DNA from: Kitasatospora sp. MMS16-BH015
Lineage (GTDB): Bacteria > Actinomycetota > Actinomycetes > Streptomycetales > Streptomycetaceae
Direction of reading: 5' to 3'
Assembly: GCF_002943525.1 (NCBI RefSeq)
Contig: NZ_CP025394.1
Coordinates: forward strand, 1-64,000
Length of the DNA stretch: 64,000 bases
Shown piece by piece: positions 28,923 through 37,448 of this stretch (the stretch's first letter is position 1; each line of letters begins with the position of its first letter). The notes beneath the pieces were generated by a model. The model made no database searches, was not told the origin of the DNA, and saw only the letters and a program-made list of their open reading frames with translations. The position numbers were made by a program, and so were the translations under genes.

Positions 28923-29058
28923 GTTCCACCTGGGCCTGGAGCAGCTCGCGCTGGACCTCGTCGGCAGCTATCGCGTCCTGGAGGCCTGCCGCTCGGTGCA
29001 CGGCGGTGGCCGGTCGAGCAGGAGGGTACTCCTCCTCCTCCACACCCAGGGTCATCAC
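28923..29058 (-). pseudogene. Carboxylate-amine ligase (GCS2/YbdK-type), N-terminal fragment
   Basis: The fragment reads MTLGVEEEEYPPARPATAVH followed by ADEVQRELLQAQVE. The GVEEE start and the DEVQRELLQAQVE helix are hallmarks of the glutamate-cysteine ligase type 2 / YbdK family (family knowledge). The family sequence stops exactly where the Gfo/Idh/MocA EKP motif begins. Only about 45 of the usual 370-380 residues are present. Confidence 0.6.
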
Positions 29059-29287
29059 GCCCGGCAGCTACCCCGTGCTCCGCAACCGCCGTCGCGCTTC
29101 CGAGCCCTCCGCGGTCAGCCTTCAGCAGGCTGATGAAGATCTCGGTGCGATTCGAGGTAGCGATGTCAAGGGGGCGGCCCGGCCGCTGGGGCATGCGGGT
29201 GGTTGCTCCGGTGCGGCGGCGTGAGGTGGACGAGGCGGGGTAGCCGAACGTGCGTCCCGAACGTGTGCGGAACAGGAGGAACCCGGC

Positions 29288-29761
29288 GTGGACGCGATCG
29301 TGCTGCTCAAGGACGACCACAAGACGGTGGAGAAGCTGTTCAAGGAGTTCGAGAAGGCCGGCGAGGAGGCGTACGCGGAGAAGCGCCGGATCGCCGACCA
29401 GGTGATCGAGGAGCTGACCGTCCACGCGGTCATCGAGGAGCAGGTCTTCTACCCGGCCGCCCGCGCGGCCGCCCCCGACACGAAGGACCACGTGCTGGAG
29501 AGCGTGGAGGAGCACCACGTGGTGGTGTGGATGCTTTCCGAACTCGCCGGTCTGGACGCGAAGGACGAGCGGTTCGACGCGAAGATGACGGTGCTGATGG
29601 AGAACGTGCGCCACCACGTCGAGGAGGAGGAGAAGGAGTGGTTCCCCGAGGTCCGCAAGGCCATGGGGCGCAACCGCCTGGTCGAGCTCGGCGAGCAGCT
29701 GCAGGAGGCGAGGAGGACGGCCACCCGCGACCCGCTGAAGGTCCCCAGCGCCACCGCCTGA
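29288..29761 (+). CDS. Hemerythrin/HHE domain protein
   Basis: A 157-residue all-helical protein. GTG 29288 follows AGGAGGA with six bases spacing. Candidate iron-binding residues follow the HHE pattern: DDHKTVEKLFKEFEKA, then LTVHAVIEEQVFYP, then ESVEEHHVVVWMLSEL, then NVRHHVEEEEKEWFPEV. Such proteins bind a di-iron centre and act in oxygen, nitric-oxide or redox stress responses. It sits at the head of a run of small plus-strand genes (29.3-31.4 kb), but the gaps are too long to call an operon. Confidence 0.88.
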   Translation: MDAIVLLKDDHKTVEKLFKEFEKAGEEAYAEKRRIADQVIEELTVHAVIEEQVFYPAARAAAPDTKDHVLESVEEHHVVVWMLSELAGLDAKDERFDAKMTVLMENVRHHVEEEEKEWFPEVRKAMGRNRLVELGEQLQEARRTATRDPLKVPSATA

Positions 29762-29933
29762 CGCCCCTCAGCGGCAGGCGGGGCCCGCGCCGCAGGACGG
29801 CCGACCGGTCGGCACCGTCCACATCGCCGCCGCGACACGGTCGAGGACGCCATGGAGCGCGGCGCCGATCCGCACCGCCAACCATGAAGGGCGACCCTCG
29901 ACCGGTGCGCCACCGCCAGCACGGAGGGCAGAA

Positions 29934-30455
29934 ATGTCTCCGTCACCCCGGGGGCGGCCCATCGCCGTCTACCTCAACGACCACCTCACCGGAGCCGTCG
30001 CGGGCGCGGCACTGGCCCGCCGCATGGCCGGCGCCCACCTGGAGAGCAGCCGGGCCGGCGCACTACGGGAGCTGGCCGACGACATCGCCCAGGACCGCGA
30101 TGCGCTGCTGCGGATCATGGAGCGCCTCGGCGTGCCCGTCCACCGCTACCGCACCTGGCTGGGCCTGGCCGCGGAGAGGGCAGGCCGCCTCAAGCCCAAC
30201 GGAACCCTCGTTCGCCGAGCACCCCTGTCCGACCTGGTCGAACTGGAAACCCTGCGCACCGGTGTCGAAGGCAAAGCCGCCCTCTGGCGGGCTCTCCTGG
30301 CCATCGCGGGCCAGGAGCCGCAGCTGCACGAGGCCGAGCTGGAACGCCTGGCCGAGCGGGCCCGGGACCAGGCGCGGCTCCTGAGCGACTGGCACCACAC
30401 CGTCAGCACCCAGGTCCTCGCTCCGGACACGGGACGCACCGCAGCCGACGTGTGA
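29934..30455 (+). CDS. Conserved all-helical hypothetical protein (ferritin-like size)
   Basis: A 173-residue protein starting at ATG 29934 with MSPSPRGRPIAVYLNDHLTG. It is predicted to be a helical bundle: GAALARRMAGAHLESSRAGA, then LRELADDIAQDRDALLRIME, then LSDLVELETLRTGVEGKAAL and the final AELERLAERARDQARLLSDW. Similar streptomycete proteins are annotated as hypothetical. The YLNDHLxGA start and regular Asp/Glu/His spacing are compatible with a ferritin-like fold, but no complete metal-binding motif is visible. It follows the hemerythrin gene on the same strand. Confidence 0.7.
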   Translation: MSPSPRGRPIAVYLNDHLTGAVAGAALARRMAGAHLESSRAGALRELADDIAQDRDALLRIMERLGVPVHRYRTWLGLAAERAGRLKPNGTLVRRAPLSDLVELETLRTGVEGKAALWRALLAIAGQEPQLHEAELERLAERARDQARLLSDWHHTVSTQVLAPDTGRTAADV

Positions 30456-30538
30456 TCGGTGCATAAGGGGCACCGCGCGGGGCAGACGAGCCGCGTCAAG
30501 GCAAACGCGCCGGTTTCGCACTCAAGGCCCTGTGGTGC

Positions 30539-30631
30539 ATGGCGGTCGTGGTGCTGGTGGTCTGGCTGCTCGGCTTCGTCGCGCGCGGTACCAGCGGCAC
30601 GGGCGGCCGGGGCCACGGGTACCGCTGGTAG
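30539..30631 (+). CDS. Possible 30-residue single-helix membrane peptide
   Basis: ATG 30539 opens MAVVVLVVWLLGFVARGTSG and ends GGRGHGYRW before a TAG. In-frame sequence upstream (GKRAGFALKALWC) also looks natural, so the true start may lie further upstream at a non-ATG codon. The hydrophobic LWxxAVVVLVVWLLGF core resembles very small bacterial membrane proteins. There is no clear Shine-Dalgarno. Confidence 0.3.
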   Translation: MAVVVLVVWLLGFVARGTSGTGGRGHGYRW

Positions 30632-30729
30632 GGCTACTCCCGTCAGCACCCCTTCGCCGCGACCAGCACGTCCGCACGGCCGTGAGCCGGCGGTCGGCGG
30701 GGACGCGGCATACCGAAACGGAGGAGACG

Positions 30730-30978
30730 GTGAACGCTGTTCTGCCGCTTGCGGCAAGTTCCAAGGGCATGCCCCTGCTCGCGGTGCTCATCGCCGTGGC
30801 GGTGGGCGCGCTGCTGATCGGCGCGTTCGTGTGGGGCGCACGCCGCCTCGAGCGCCGAAAGCCCCCCGTCCCGCCCCACGGTGCGCCGGCTGCCCGGGCC
30901 GGATCATGGCGGACCCCGCCGGATGAGACCGGAGGTTCACGGCCTTCGGGGCACGGGGACGGGCGCGAAGGCACCTGA
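30730..30978 (+). CDS. Small membrane protein, DUF6479-like
   Basis: An 82-residue protein. GTG 30730 is preceded by GAGGAG. One hydrophobic helix, MPLLAVLIAVAVGALLIGAF, is followed by VWGARRLERRKPPVPPHG, a basic and proline-rich cytoplasmic tail. This matches the DUF6479 layout seen in streptomycetes (one helix, WG.RR..R, then polar tail). Function unknown; probably envelope associated. Confidence 0.65.
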   Translation: MNAVLPLAASSKGMPLLAVLIAVAVGALLIGAFVWGARRLERRKPPVPPHGAPAARAGSWRTPPDETGGSRPSGHGDGREGT

Positions 30979-31162
30979 TCCCGCCGGGCGCAGGCGAGCG
31001 GTGATCGCGCGGCTGGAAGCGGCGCCGGCGCGGCGGCTGTGCGGGCCGCCCACCGCGCGCGGTCGGCGGGCTTGGGCGCCGGAAGGAAAAGGATTGGTGA
31101 CCGGCCTACCGGACAGGCGGGGCAATGTCCGTTACTCCCAGCACCACACCCCGGAGGCCGTC

Positions 31163-31423
31163 ATGATCAAGATCCTCTACAAGCCCCTCGGGCTGCTCTT
31201 CGGCGCGCTCGCCGGAGTCGCCGCCGGCGCGCTCTTCCGGCGCCTGTGGGCGGTCCTCGGCCACGAGGACGACGCGCCGTCCCCCACCGACCCCGAGCAG
31301 ACCTGGAAGGAGGTGCTGACCGCGGCCGCGCTGCACGGTGCGGTCTTCGCCCTGGTCAAGGCAGCGGTCGACCGCGGCGGCGCCGCCGCCACCCACCGGC
31401 TCACCGGCACCTGGCCCGCCTGA
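31163..31423 (+). CDS. DUF4235 family small membrane protein
   Basis: An 86-residue protein starting at ATG 31163 with an upstream GGAGG. KILYKPLGLLFGALAGVAAG and ALFRRLWAVLGHEDDAPSPT match the DUF4235 N-terminus, followed by WKEVLTAAALHGAVFALVKA and the final AVDRGGAAATHRLTGTWPA. Two short hydrophobic helices flank a polar acidic loop. The family is common in actinobacteria and of unknown role; it is often found with stress or envelope genes. Confidence 0.85.
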   Translation: MIKILYKPLGLLFGALAGVAAGALFRRLWAVLGHEDDAPSPTDPEQTWKEVLTAAALHGAVFALVKAAVDRGGAAATHRLTGTWPA

Positions 31424-31522
31424 GCACACCTCACCGACCCGGACGGTCCGCCCCGCCGGCAGAAGCTCCCGGCCAGGAGACGTCGGTGCCACGGGCGGAC
31501 AGATCGACATCTGAACCGGACG

Positions 31523-32086
31523 TCAGACAGGGGTCTGCTCGGTGGGGACGAACGGGTGCCCGTGACCGGGGACGATCAGCGCGGGGGCGAGGGCGAGGAG
31601 AGCGCGCCTGGAGGCCGCCAGTAGGGCGGGGTCGTGGGCGAAGGGATCCTGGAGAGGGCCGTCGGCCTGCCACCACAAGTGGGTGAGAGCGACCAGGCCT
31701 TGGTCGGTGTGGGCCAGTGTGGTGATGTCCTCGGGGGTGTGACCGGGGGTGCGCAGCAGGCGGATGTGCTCGCTGATCGCGAATCCGTCGGCGTCGCGGT
31801 CGTACCAGGTGTCGTCCTGGTAGATCGCCATGTGGTCGTGGAAGCGAGCGCGGGGGAAGAGAGCCGCGTTGAGGGTGTGGTCGAGGTGGTGGTGGCTGAA
31901 GATCACGTCGGTGATCTGTTCGGCGGTGAGGCCGAGGGCGGCGAGCGGGTCCAGGATCGATCGGCGGTCGGCGACCATTCCGGGGTCGACGACGACGGTG
32001 GTGGCGCCGTCGCGCAGCAGAGTGACGGTACTGGCGACACGCTCCTCGGCGTAGCCGGCGGTGAGGACGTGGACGGTGGCGGGCAT
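31523..32086 (-). CDS. MBL-fold metallo-hydrolase
   Basis: A 187-residue protein with the metallo-beta-lactamase signature HxHxDH at residues 65-70 (FSHHHLDHTLNAALF), a further histidine in RTPGHTPEDIT, and the late VPGHGHPF histidine. The start MPATVHVLTAGYAEERVAST is like MBLAC1-type hydrolases. It is the last gene of a three-gene minus-strand operon, 17 bases after the amidohydrolase. It is probably a cytoplasmic hydrolase of a product from that pathway. Confidence 0.85.
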   Translation of the reverse strand: MPATVHVLTAGYAEERVASTVTLLRDGATTVVVDPGMVADRRSILDPLAALGLTAEQITDVIFSHHHLDHTLNAALFPRARFHDHMAIYQDDTWYDRDADGFAISEHIRLLRTPGHTPEDITTLAHTDQGLVALTHLWWQADGPLQDPFAHDPALLAASRRALLALAPALIVPGHGHPFVPTEQTPV

Positions 32087-32103
32087 GACTGGCTCCTCGG
32101 TGG

Positions 32104-33753
32104 TCAGGCATCGAAGGCGTGATGGACGCGGTGGCCTCCGACGAAGGTCTGCAAGACGCGGGTCCGGGCGATTTCCTCGGCTGGGCGGGCGAAGAGGTCG
32201 CGGTCGAGGACGGCGAGGTCGGCCAGCTTGCCGGGGGCGATGGTGCCGGTGTCGTCGAGGTGGTTCACGTGGGCGCTGCCCGCGGTGTAGGCGGTGAGTG
32301 CGGCGGTGAGGGGGATGCGCTGTCCGGGCAGGAAGACGGGGCGTCCGGAGCCGGGCTGGTGGCGGTTGACGGCGGTGTGGAGGGCGGCGATCGGGTCGGG
32401 GCTGGAGACGGGCCAGTCGCTGCCCGCGGCGAGGGTCGCCCCGCTGTGCACCAGGTCCGCGAACGGGTACTGGCGTGCGGCGCGGCCCGGGCCGAGGAAG
32501 GGGATGGTGAGTTCGTCCAGCTGGGGTTCGTGGGCAGCCCAGAGGGCCTGGATGTTGGCGGTGGCGCCGAGGGCGCGGAAGCGGGGGACATCGGCGGGGT
32601 CGATGACCTGCAGGTGGGCCAGGTGGTGCCGGTTGTCGCGGCGGCCGTTGGCGGCGATCGCGGCCTCGACCGCGTCGAGGGCCTCGCGTACGGCGCGGTC
32701 GCCGAGGGCGTGGAAGTGCACCTGGAAGCCTGCCGCGTCGAGGGCGCTGACGGTCTCGGCGAGTTCGGCGGGTTCGAGGAAGGACAGACCGGAGTTGCCG
32801 GTGGCGCAGCCGCAGGCGTCCAGGTAGGGGGCGAGCATCGCTGCAGTGCCGTTCTCGGCGATGCCGTCCTGCATGATCTTGATGGTGTGGGTGTTGAGGC
32901 CACCGAGGGTGGATTCCTCGCGCTTGTGCAGGAGTTCGGGTAGCTGGGCGAGTCCCTTGGCGCGGTCCCACCAGAGCGCTCCTCGGACACGGGCCGTCAG
33001 CAAGCCCTCGGTGGCGGCGCGCCGGTAGGCGGGGGTGGCGTCGGAGGTGGAGGCGTGCTCGCCGAGCAGGGCGTCCTGCCAGGCGGTGATGCCGTACCCG
33101 TGCAGGACGGCTTGGGCGCGCAGCAGGCCGGCGAGCTGCTCGTCGGGGGTGACCGGGGGGACGTGGTCGGCGACCAGGCGCATCGCGCCTTCTTGGAGCA
33201 TGCCGCCGGGCGTGCCGTCGGCCTCGCGTTCGATCCGGCCGTCGGCGGGGTCGGGGGTTCGGCGGTCGAGGCCGGCCAGTTCGAGGGCGCGGGTGTTGGT
33301 CCAGGCGCCGTGGTGGTCGCGGTTGACCAGGTAGACGGGGCGGTCGGGCACCAGGGTGTCGAGCAGGTGCCGGTCAGGGGTACCGGCGGGGAAGGACTCC
33401 ATGGACCAGCCGCCGCCGGTGATCCACGGGCGGTCGGGGTGGGCGTCGGCGTAGGCGCGGATCAGGGCCGCGTACGCGTCCGGGCCGGTGGCACCGGACA
33501 GGTCGCACTGGCCCATCTCCACGCCCGCGCCTACGGGGTGGACGTGGGCGTCCTGGAAGCCTGGCACCAGCAGCCGGCCACGCAGGTCGACGACCTCGGT
33601 GGCCGGGCCGATCAGGTCGCGGACCTCGTCGTGGCCGACCGCGGTGATGCGGCCGCCGCTCACTGCCACCGAGGTGGCGTAGGGGCGCACCGGGTCGACG
33701 GTGTGGACCGGTCCGCCGGTGAACACGAGGTCGGCGGTGGTGGCGGCATGCAT
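32104..33753 (-). CDS. YtcJ-like amidohydrolase (amidohydrolase family 3)
   Basis: A 549-residue metal-dependent hydrolase. The first metal motif is PGFQDAHVHPVGAGVEMGQC at about residues 64-83. GITAWQDALLGEHAST and TIKIMQDGIAENGTAAML follow (the carboxylated-Lys region). Then come VHFHALGDRAVREALDA, HHLAHLQVIDPADVPRF and the final metal Asp in GATLAAGSDWPVSSPDPI. C-terminal GTIAPGKLADLAVLDRDLFA closes the beta-sandwich. YtcJ-like enzymes hydrolyse N-acyl or N-formyl amines. The gene is 59 bases downstream of an amino-acid permease gene and 17 bases upstream of the MBL gene. This implies uptake and hydrolysis of an amide or amine; the substrate is unknown. Confidence 0.92.
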   Translation of the reverse strand: MHAATTADLVFTGGPVHTVDPVRPYATSVAVSGGRITAVGHDEVRDLIGPATEVVDLRGRLLVPGFQDAHVHPVGAGVEMGQCDLSGATGPDAYAALIRAYADAHPDRPWITGGGWSMESFPAGTPDRHLLDTLVPDRPVYLVNRDHHGAWTNTRALELAGLDRRTPDPADGRIEREADGTPGGMLQEGAMRLVADHVPPVTPDEQLAGLLRAQAVLHGYGITAWQDALLGEHASTSDATPAYRRAATEGLLTARVRGALWWDRAKGLAQLPELLHKREESTLGGLNTHTIKIMQDGIAENGTAAMLAPYLDACGCATGNSGLSFLEPAELAETVSALDAAGFQVHFHALGDRAVREALDAVEAAIAANGRRDNRHHLAHLQVIDPADVPRFRALGATANIQALWAAHEPQLDELTIPFLGPGRAARQYPFADLVHSGATLAAGSDWPVSSPDPIAALHTAVNRHQPGSGRPVFLPGQRIPLTAALTAYTAGSAHVNHLDDTGTIAPGKLADLAVLDRDLFARPAEEIARTRVLQTFVGGHRVHHAFDA

Positions 33754-33812
33754 GCGGGCTCCAGGGCGGGGTGTGGGCGGGGCGCGGAGGTGCGGGCGGG
33801 GCGGGGCTGGGA

Positions 33813-35312
33813 TCAGCCGGTGGCGTCCATCGGCAGAGCGATGGCGTCGGCGTCAGTGCCCCGCCCGGTGGTGAAGTAGGGGGAGCGGCGGCGCCACTTG
33901 GCGACGGCAGCGACGGCCAGGCCGGAGCCGACGATCAGGGCGGGGATCAGCAGCATGAACCAGCCGTTGTCGGGGGTGGCCTCGAAGTGGTCGCTCATGG
34001 TGGCGTACTGGTAGGCGAGGTACCCGCCGAGACCGAACAGCGCCAAGGCGCTGAGGCCGGGGACGATGACGCCCCGCAGCGCCGGGGAGAGGCCGGTGCG
34101 CAGGTCGGCGCGGAAGCGGACGGCGCAGGCCAGCGCGGTCAGGCCGTAGTAGAGCGCGACGATCAGGCCGATGGAGTTCACGGCGGTGAGGATCATCATG
34201 TTGATCTTCGGGATGCCGACGGCGAGGACGGCCACGGCGGCGGACATCGCCATGATCAGCAGGGTGCCGACGGCCGGGGAGCCGTAGCGGGGGTTCACCT
34301 TGGTCCACAGCCGGCCCAGGGTCTGGTCGCGGCCCATCGCGAGGGCGCCACGGGCGGTGGGGATGATGCTGGACTGGAGCGAGGCGAACGCCGAGCACGT
34401 CAGCGCGGCCAGCGGGAGCGAGGCCCACGGCTCCGGGGAGAGCTTCGCGCCGAGGTAGGTGAGGGCCTGAGGGCCCTGGGCGACGAGTTCGTCGGTGCTC
34501 ATGATGCGTTGGAAGGAGAGCGCGGCGAACACCAGGAGCCCGAGCATCGCGAGCAGGGCGATCAGGCCACCGCGGGAGGCGTCGGAGGCCTTCTTGGTCT
34601 CCTCGTTGACGGTGAACGCGGCGTCCCAGCCCCAGAAGACGAACACGGCCAGCACCAGGCCCTGGGCGAGCGACCGGAGGGAGCCGATGGCGAACGGGTT
34701 GAGCCAGTTCCAGGAGAACGACTCGTGACCGGAGACCGCCGCCCAGGTGCAGAACACCAGCAGCACGGTGTACTCGAAGGCGAGCAGCGCCCACTGCAGG
34801 CGGGTCGCGGAGCGCACGCCCGTCACGGCGGTGACGGTGACGGCGACCAGGGCGACCAGGCCGACGACGGTGCTGGTGCCGGTGGAGCCCGGATCCAGCT
34901 CGACGCCCAACAGGCGGTGCAGCCCGGCCTTGTTGACGAACTGCAGCACCACCGAGCCGGTGACCGCACTGGTGTAGGCCATGAACACGACGTTGGCGAC
35001 GAGCACCACCCAGCCGGTCAGGAAGCCGGGCCAGGCACCGACCGACCGGCCGACCCAGGTGTAGCCGTTGCCGCAGTTCGGCTCGGTGCGGTTCAGCCGG
35101 GCGTAGGACAGCGCGATGCCGAGGATCGGCAGGAAGGCGACGAGCAGGAGTGCCGGGGTCTGGCGGCCCGCGTACACCGCGAGCGCGCCGATGCCGATGC
35201 CGATGCTGGTGGTCGCGGCCGTGCTGGAGGCGGCGATGGCGATGCCGTCCCACATGCCGAGGGTGCGGCGCAGCTCTGCTGCGGAGGGTCTGACGGGGGT
35301 GCCGGCGGCCAT
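33813..35312 (-). CDS. APC superfamily amino acid/amine permease
   Basis: A 499-residue transporter with about 12 hydrophobic helices. The start MAAGTPVRPSAAELRRTLGM precedes the first helix region GIAIAASSTAATTSIGIGIG. Conserved APC segments are NCGNGYTWVGRSVGAWPGFL and WGWDAAFTVNEETKKASDAS. The likely start is ATG 35312. It leads the permease-amidohydrolase-MBL operon and is divergent from a TetR gene; a palindrome lies in the shared gap (35408-35429). Confidence 0.92.
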   Translation of the reverse strand: MAAGTPVRPSAAELRRTLGMWDGIAIAASSTAATTSIGIGIGALAVYAGRQTPALLLVAFLPILGIALSYARLNRTEPNCGNGYTWVGRSVGAWPGFLTGWVVLVANVVFMAYTSAVTGSVVLQFVNKAGLHRLLGVELDPGSTGTSTVVGLVALVAVTVTAVTGVRSATRLQWALLAFEYTVLLVFCTWAAVSGHESFSWNWLNPFAIGSLRSLAQGLVLAVFVFWGWDAAFTVNEETKKASDASRGGLIALLAMLGLLVFAALSFQRIMSTDELVAQGPQALTYLGAKLSPEPWASLPLAALTCSAFASLQSSIIPTARGALAMGRDQTLGRLWTKVNPRYGSPAVGTLLIMAMSAAVAVLAVGIPKINMMILTAVNSIGLIVALYYGLTALACAVRFRADLRTGLSPALRGVIVPGLSALALFGLGGYLAYQYATMSDHFEATPDNGWFMLLIPALIVGSGLAVAAVAKWRRRSPYFTTGRGTDADAIALPMDATG

Positions 35313-35407
35313 GACGGTCTCCTCAGTGCGTGGGGGCCCTGCACCTGCGCGCTCGAGCGGCACGAGGCAGGTGGAGGGGGTGCACCGATGAAACAGCCCT
35401 GCCATAG

Positions 35408-35429
35408 TTACGTCAATAAGTTGTCGTAA
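35408..35429. promoter_or_regulatory. Putative TetR operator between the permease operon and its regulator
   Basis: A near-perfect palindrome: TTACG-T-CAA-(4 bp)-TTG-T-CGTAA, spanning 22 bp. It lies in the 187-bp gap between the divergent permease (start 35312) and TetR (start 35500) genes and is the only clear inverted repeat there. Confidence 0.65.
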
Positions 35430-35499
35430 GGGCGGCCGACGGCATGACCGCCGCCACCGCCACCCCCAACCGCCACCAACCCCGCCCCAGGAGCCCGAC

Positions 35500-36225
35500 G
35501 TGCCGGAACCGACGCGCATCCCCGCCGAACGCCGCCGTAGGCGCCCCACCCGGGGCGGCACCGTACTCACCGAGGACCTGATCGTCACCACGGCGCTCGA
35601 ACTGATCGAGGCCCCCCCGGGCAACGCCCTCACCGTGCGCCGGCTCGGCACCGCCCTCGGCTGCGACCCCTCGACGGTCTACCGCTATTTCGCCGACACC
35701 GACGCCCTGCTGCTCGCCGTCGCCGACCGCCTCATCGGCGACTCCCTGGACGGCTTCGTCCCCGACCCCGACTGGCGCACCGCACTTCGCGACTTCGCCG
35801 TGCGGGTTCACAGCTCGGTCCTGCGCCACCCCCGGCTGGCCGCGGTGCGCGCCGCGCGAATGACGGCCGGACCGGCCGAGCGCCGGGCCGTCGACACCGG
35901 CATCGGGCTGCTGCTGCAGGCGGGCTTCCCGCCCGCGGAGGCGGTCGGCCACTACCGCACCTTCATCGACACCGTCCTCGCCCACGCCACCCTCGACGCC
36001 GACATCCGTAACCTCTCCGAACAGCAGCGCGACCAGCAGGCCAGGGTCTGGCGGGAGGTCCACGCCAGCCTGCCGGCCGACGACTACCCGCACCTGCACG
36101 CCGTCCGCGACCACCTGCCGGACCTGGCCGCATCCGCCTTTCCCGACGCCCTAGACATGCTCCTGGCCCAACTGGAGGCGCGGGCGCCCCGTCGGCAGCC
36201 AGCCGCAGCGGACTGCCCGGGATGA
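35500..36225 (+). CDS. TetR family transcriptional regulator
   Basis: A 241-residue regulator. GTG 35500 follows AGGAG. The HTH is LIVTTALELIEAPPGNALTV then RRLGTALGCDPSTVYRYFAD, the usual TetR recognition helix plus YF motif. The C-terminal part is helical, with a WVWREVHASLPADDY-like region (exact VWREVHASLPADDYPHLHAV). It is divergent from the APC permease operon, with a palindromic operator in the gap, so it probably controls that operon and itself. Confidence 0.9.
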   Translation: MPEPTRIPAERRRRRPTRGGTVLTEDLIVTTALELIEAPPGNALTVRRLGTALGCDPSTVYRYFADTDALLLAVADRLIGDSLDGFVPDPDWRTALRDFAVRVHSSVLRHPRLAAVRAARMTAGPAERRAVDTGIGLLLQAGFPPAEAVGHYRTFIDTVLAHATLDADIRNLSEQQRDQQARVWREVHASLPADDYPHLHAVRDHLPDLAASAFPDALDMLLAQLEARAPRRQPAAADCPG

Positions 36226-36429
36226 CGCCCCGTCGGCGCCGGTGAACGCTCACCCGGCGGGGCACCGGCGCCCGCCCGGCCGGGACCTCCGTGGCGACGT
36301 CAGTCCAGTGAACGTGGGGGTGAGCGCGGAATCCCCCGGGGCGGGTCGCGCGTGGCGGCTAGCCTGGAGCGACGGCTGAGGCGGGCGGGCCGGGAAGTTC
36401 CCCGGGACCTGGTGGAGAGGCGGGGCGGC

Positions 36430-37437
36430 GTGATCGACGAGCTGGACTTCGCCTTGGTGGACGCGCTGCGGGTGGATCCCCGGGCGCCGTGGTCGGCGCT
36501 GGCCGCGCCGCTGGGAGTCGACCCGGCGACGCTGTCGCGGCGGTGGGCCCGGCTCTCCGCGCAGGGCGACGCCTGGGTGACCTGTTACCCGGCGGCCGAC
36601 CACTTCGATCCGGGGCGCACCGCCCTGGTGGAGGTCGAATGCCGGGCCGGTACCGCGACCGCGGCGGCCGAGGAGTTGGCCGGTGACGGGCGGGCGGTGA
36701 GCATCGAGGTGGTCACCGGCCGAGCCGACCTGCTGATCACTGTGGCCGGGCTGACCCTCGACGGGATCGGCGAGTACGTGCTCGGACGGATCGCCGCCGT
36801 GCCCGGGGTGCTGCGCACCCGCACCTCGCTGGTCGAACGCACCCTGCGCGAGGGCAGCCGGTGGAGCGCCGGCGCGCTCGACCCCGGCCAGCGGGCCGCC
36901 ATCGCCGCCGCCCGGCCGCCGGTCGCCGGCGACCGGGCACCCGCCCGCTCGGTGGTGGAGGACCTGCGGCTGCTCGCGGCGCTGGGCTCCGACGGCCGGA
37001 TGCCGTACTCCGCACTCGGGCAGCGCCTCGGCCTGCCCGCCACCACCGCCCGCCGCCGGCTCGACGCGCTGCGCTCCGGCGGCCGGCTGGTGCTGCGCTG
37101 CGACGCCTCGCCCCGGCTCACCGGCCACCCGCTCGGCACCACCCTCTGGCTGGACCTGCCCGCCGACCAGGTGCCGGCCGCCGCCCGCTGGCTGAGCGAG
37201 CAGCCGCAGACCCGGATGTGCGCGCTCACCCTCGGCGAGGCCAACCTGGTCACCTACGTGGTCACCCACCAGCCCGCCGCCGTCCGCGGCCTGGAGGCCG
37301 AACTGGCCAGGCGCTTCCCTGTCTGCCGGGTGCGCGAGCGCCAGCTCACCCTGCGCACCGCCAAACTCGTCGGGCGGGTGCTCGACGCCTCCGGCCGGGC
37401 CGTCGGGTACGTGCCGATCGACCCGGGGCCGGTCTGA
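36430..37437 (+). CDS. Lrp/AsnC family regulator with two AsnC modules
   Basis: I chose GTG 36430, which gives VIDELDFALVDALRVDPRAP, the typical AsnC start. An upstream GTG at 36352 is possible but adds basic non-family sequence. Two HTH modules are present: WSALAAPLGVDPATLSRRWA and, after about 165 residues, YSALGQRLGLPATTARRRLD. Each is followed by an AsnC ligand-type domain (VEVVTGRADLLITVAGLTLD; MCALTLGEANLVTYVVTHQP). Double Lrp proteins respond to amino acids. The gene converges on an M20 hydrolase gene (12-bp gap), a plausible target. Confidence 0.87.
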   Translation: MIDELDFALVDALRVDPRAPWSALAAPLGVDPATLSRRWARLSAQGDAWVTCYPAADHFDPGRTALVEVECRAGTATAAAEELAGDGRAVSIEVVTGRADLLITVAGLTLDGIGEYVLGRIAAVPGVLRTRTSLVERTLREGSRWSAGALDPGQRAAIAAARPPVAGDRAPARSVVEDLRLLAALGSDGRMPYSALGQRLGLPATTARRRLDALRSGGRLVLRCDASPRLTGHPLGTTLWLDLPADQVPAAARWLSEQPQTRMCALTLGEANLVTYVVTHQPAAVRGLEAELARRFPVCRVRERQLTLRTAKLVGRVLDASGRAVGYVPIDPGPV

Positions 37438-37448
37438 GCCGCCGTGAC

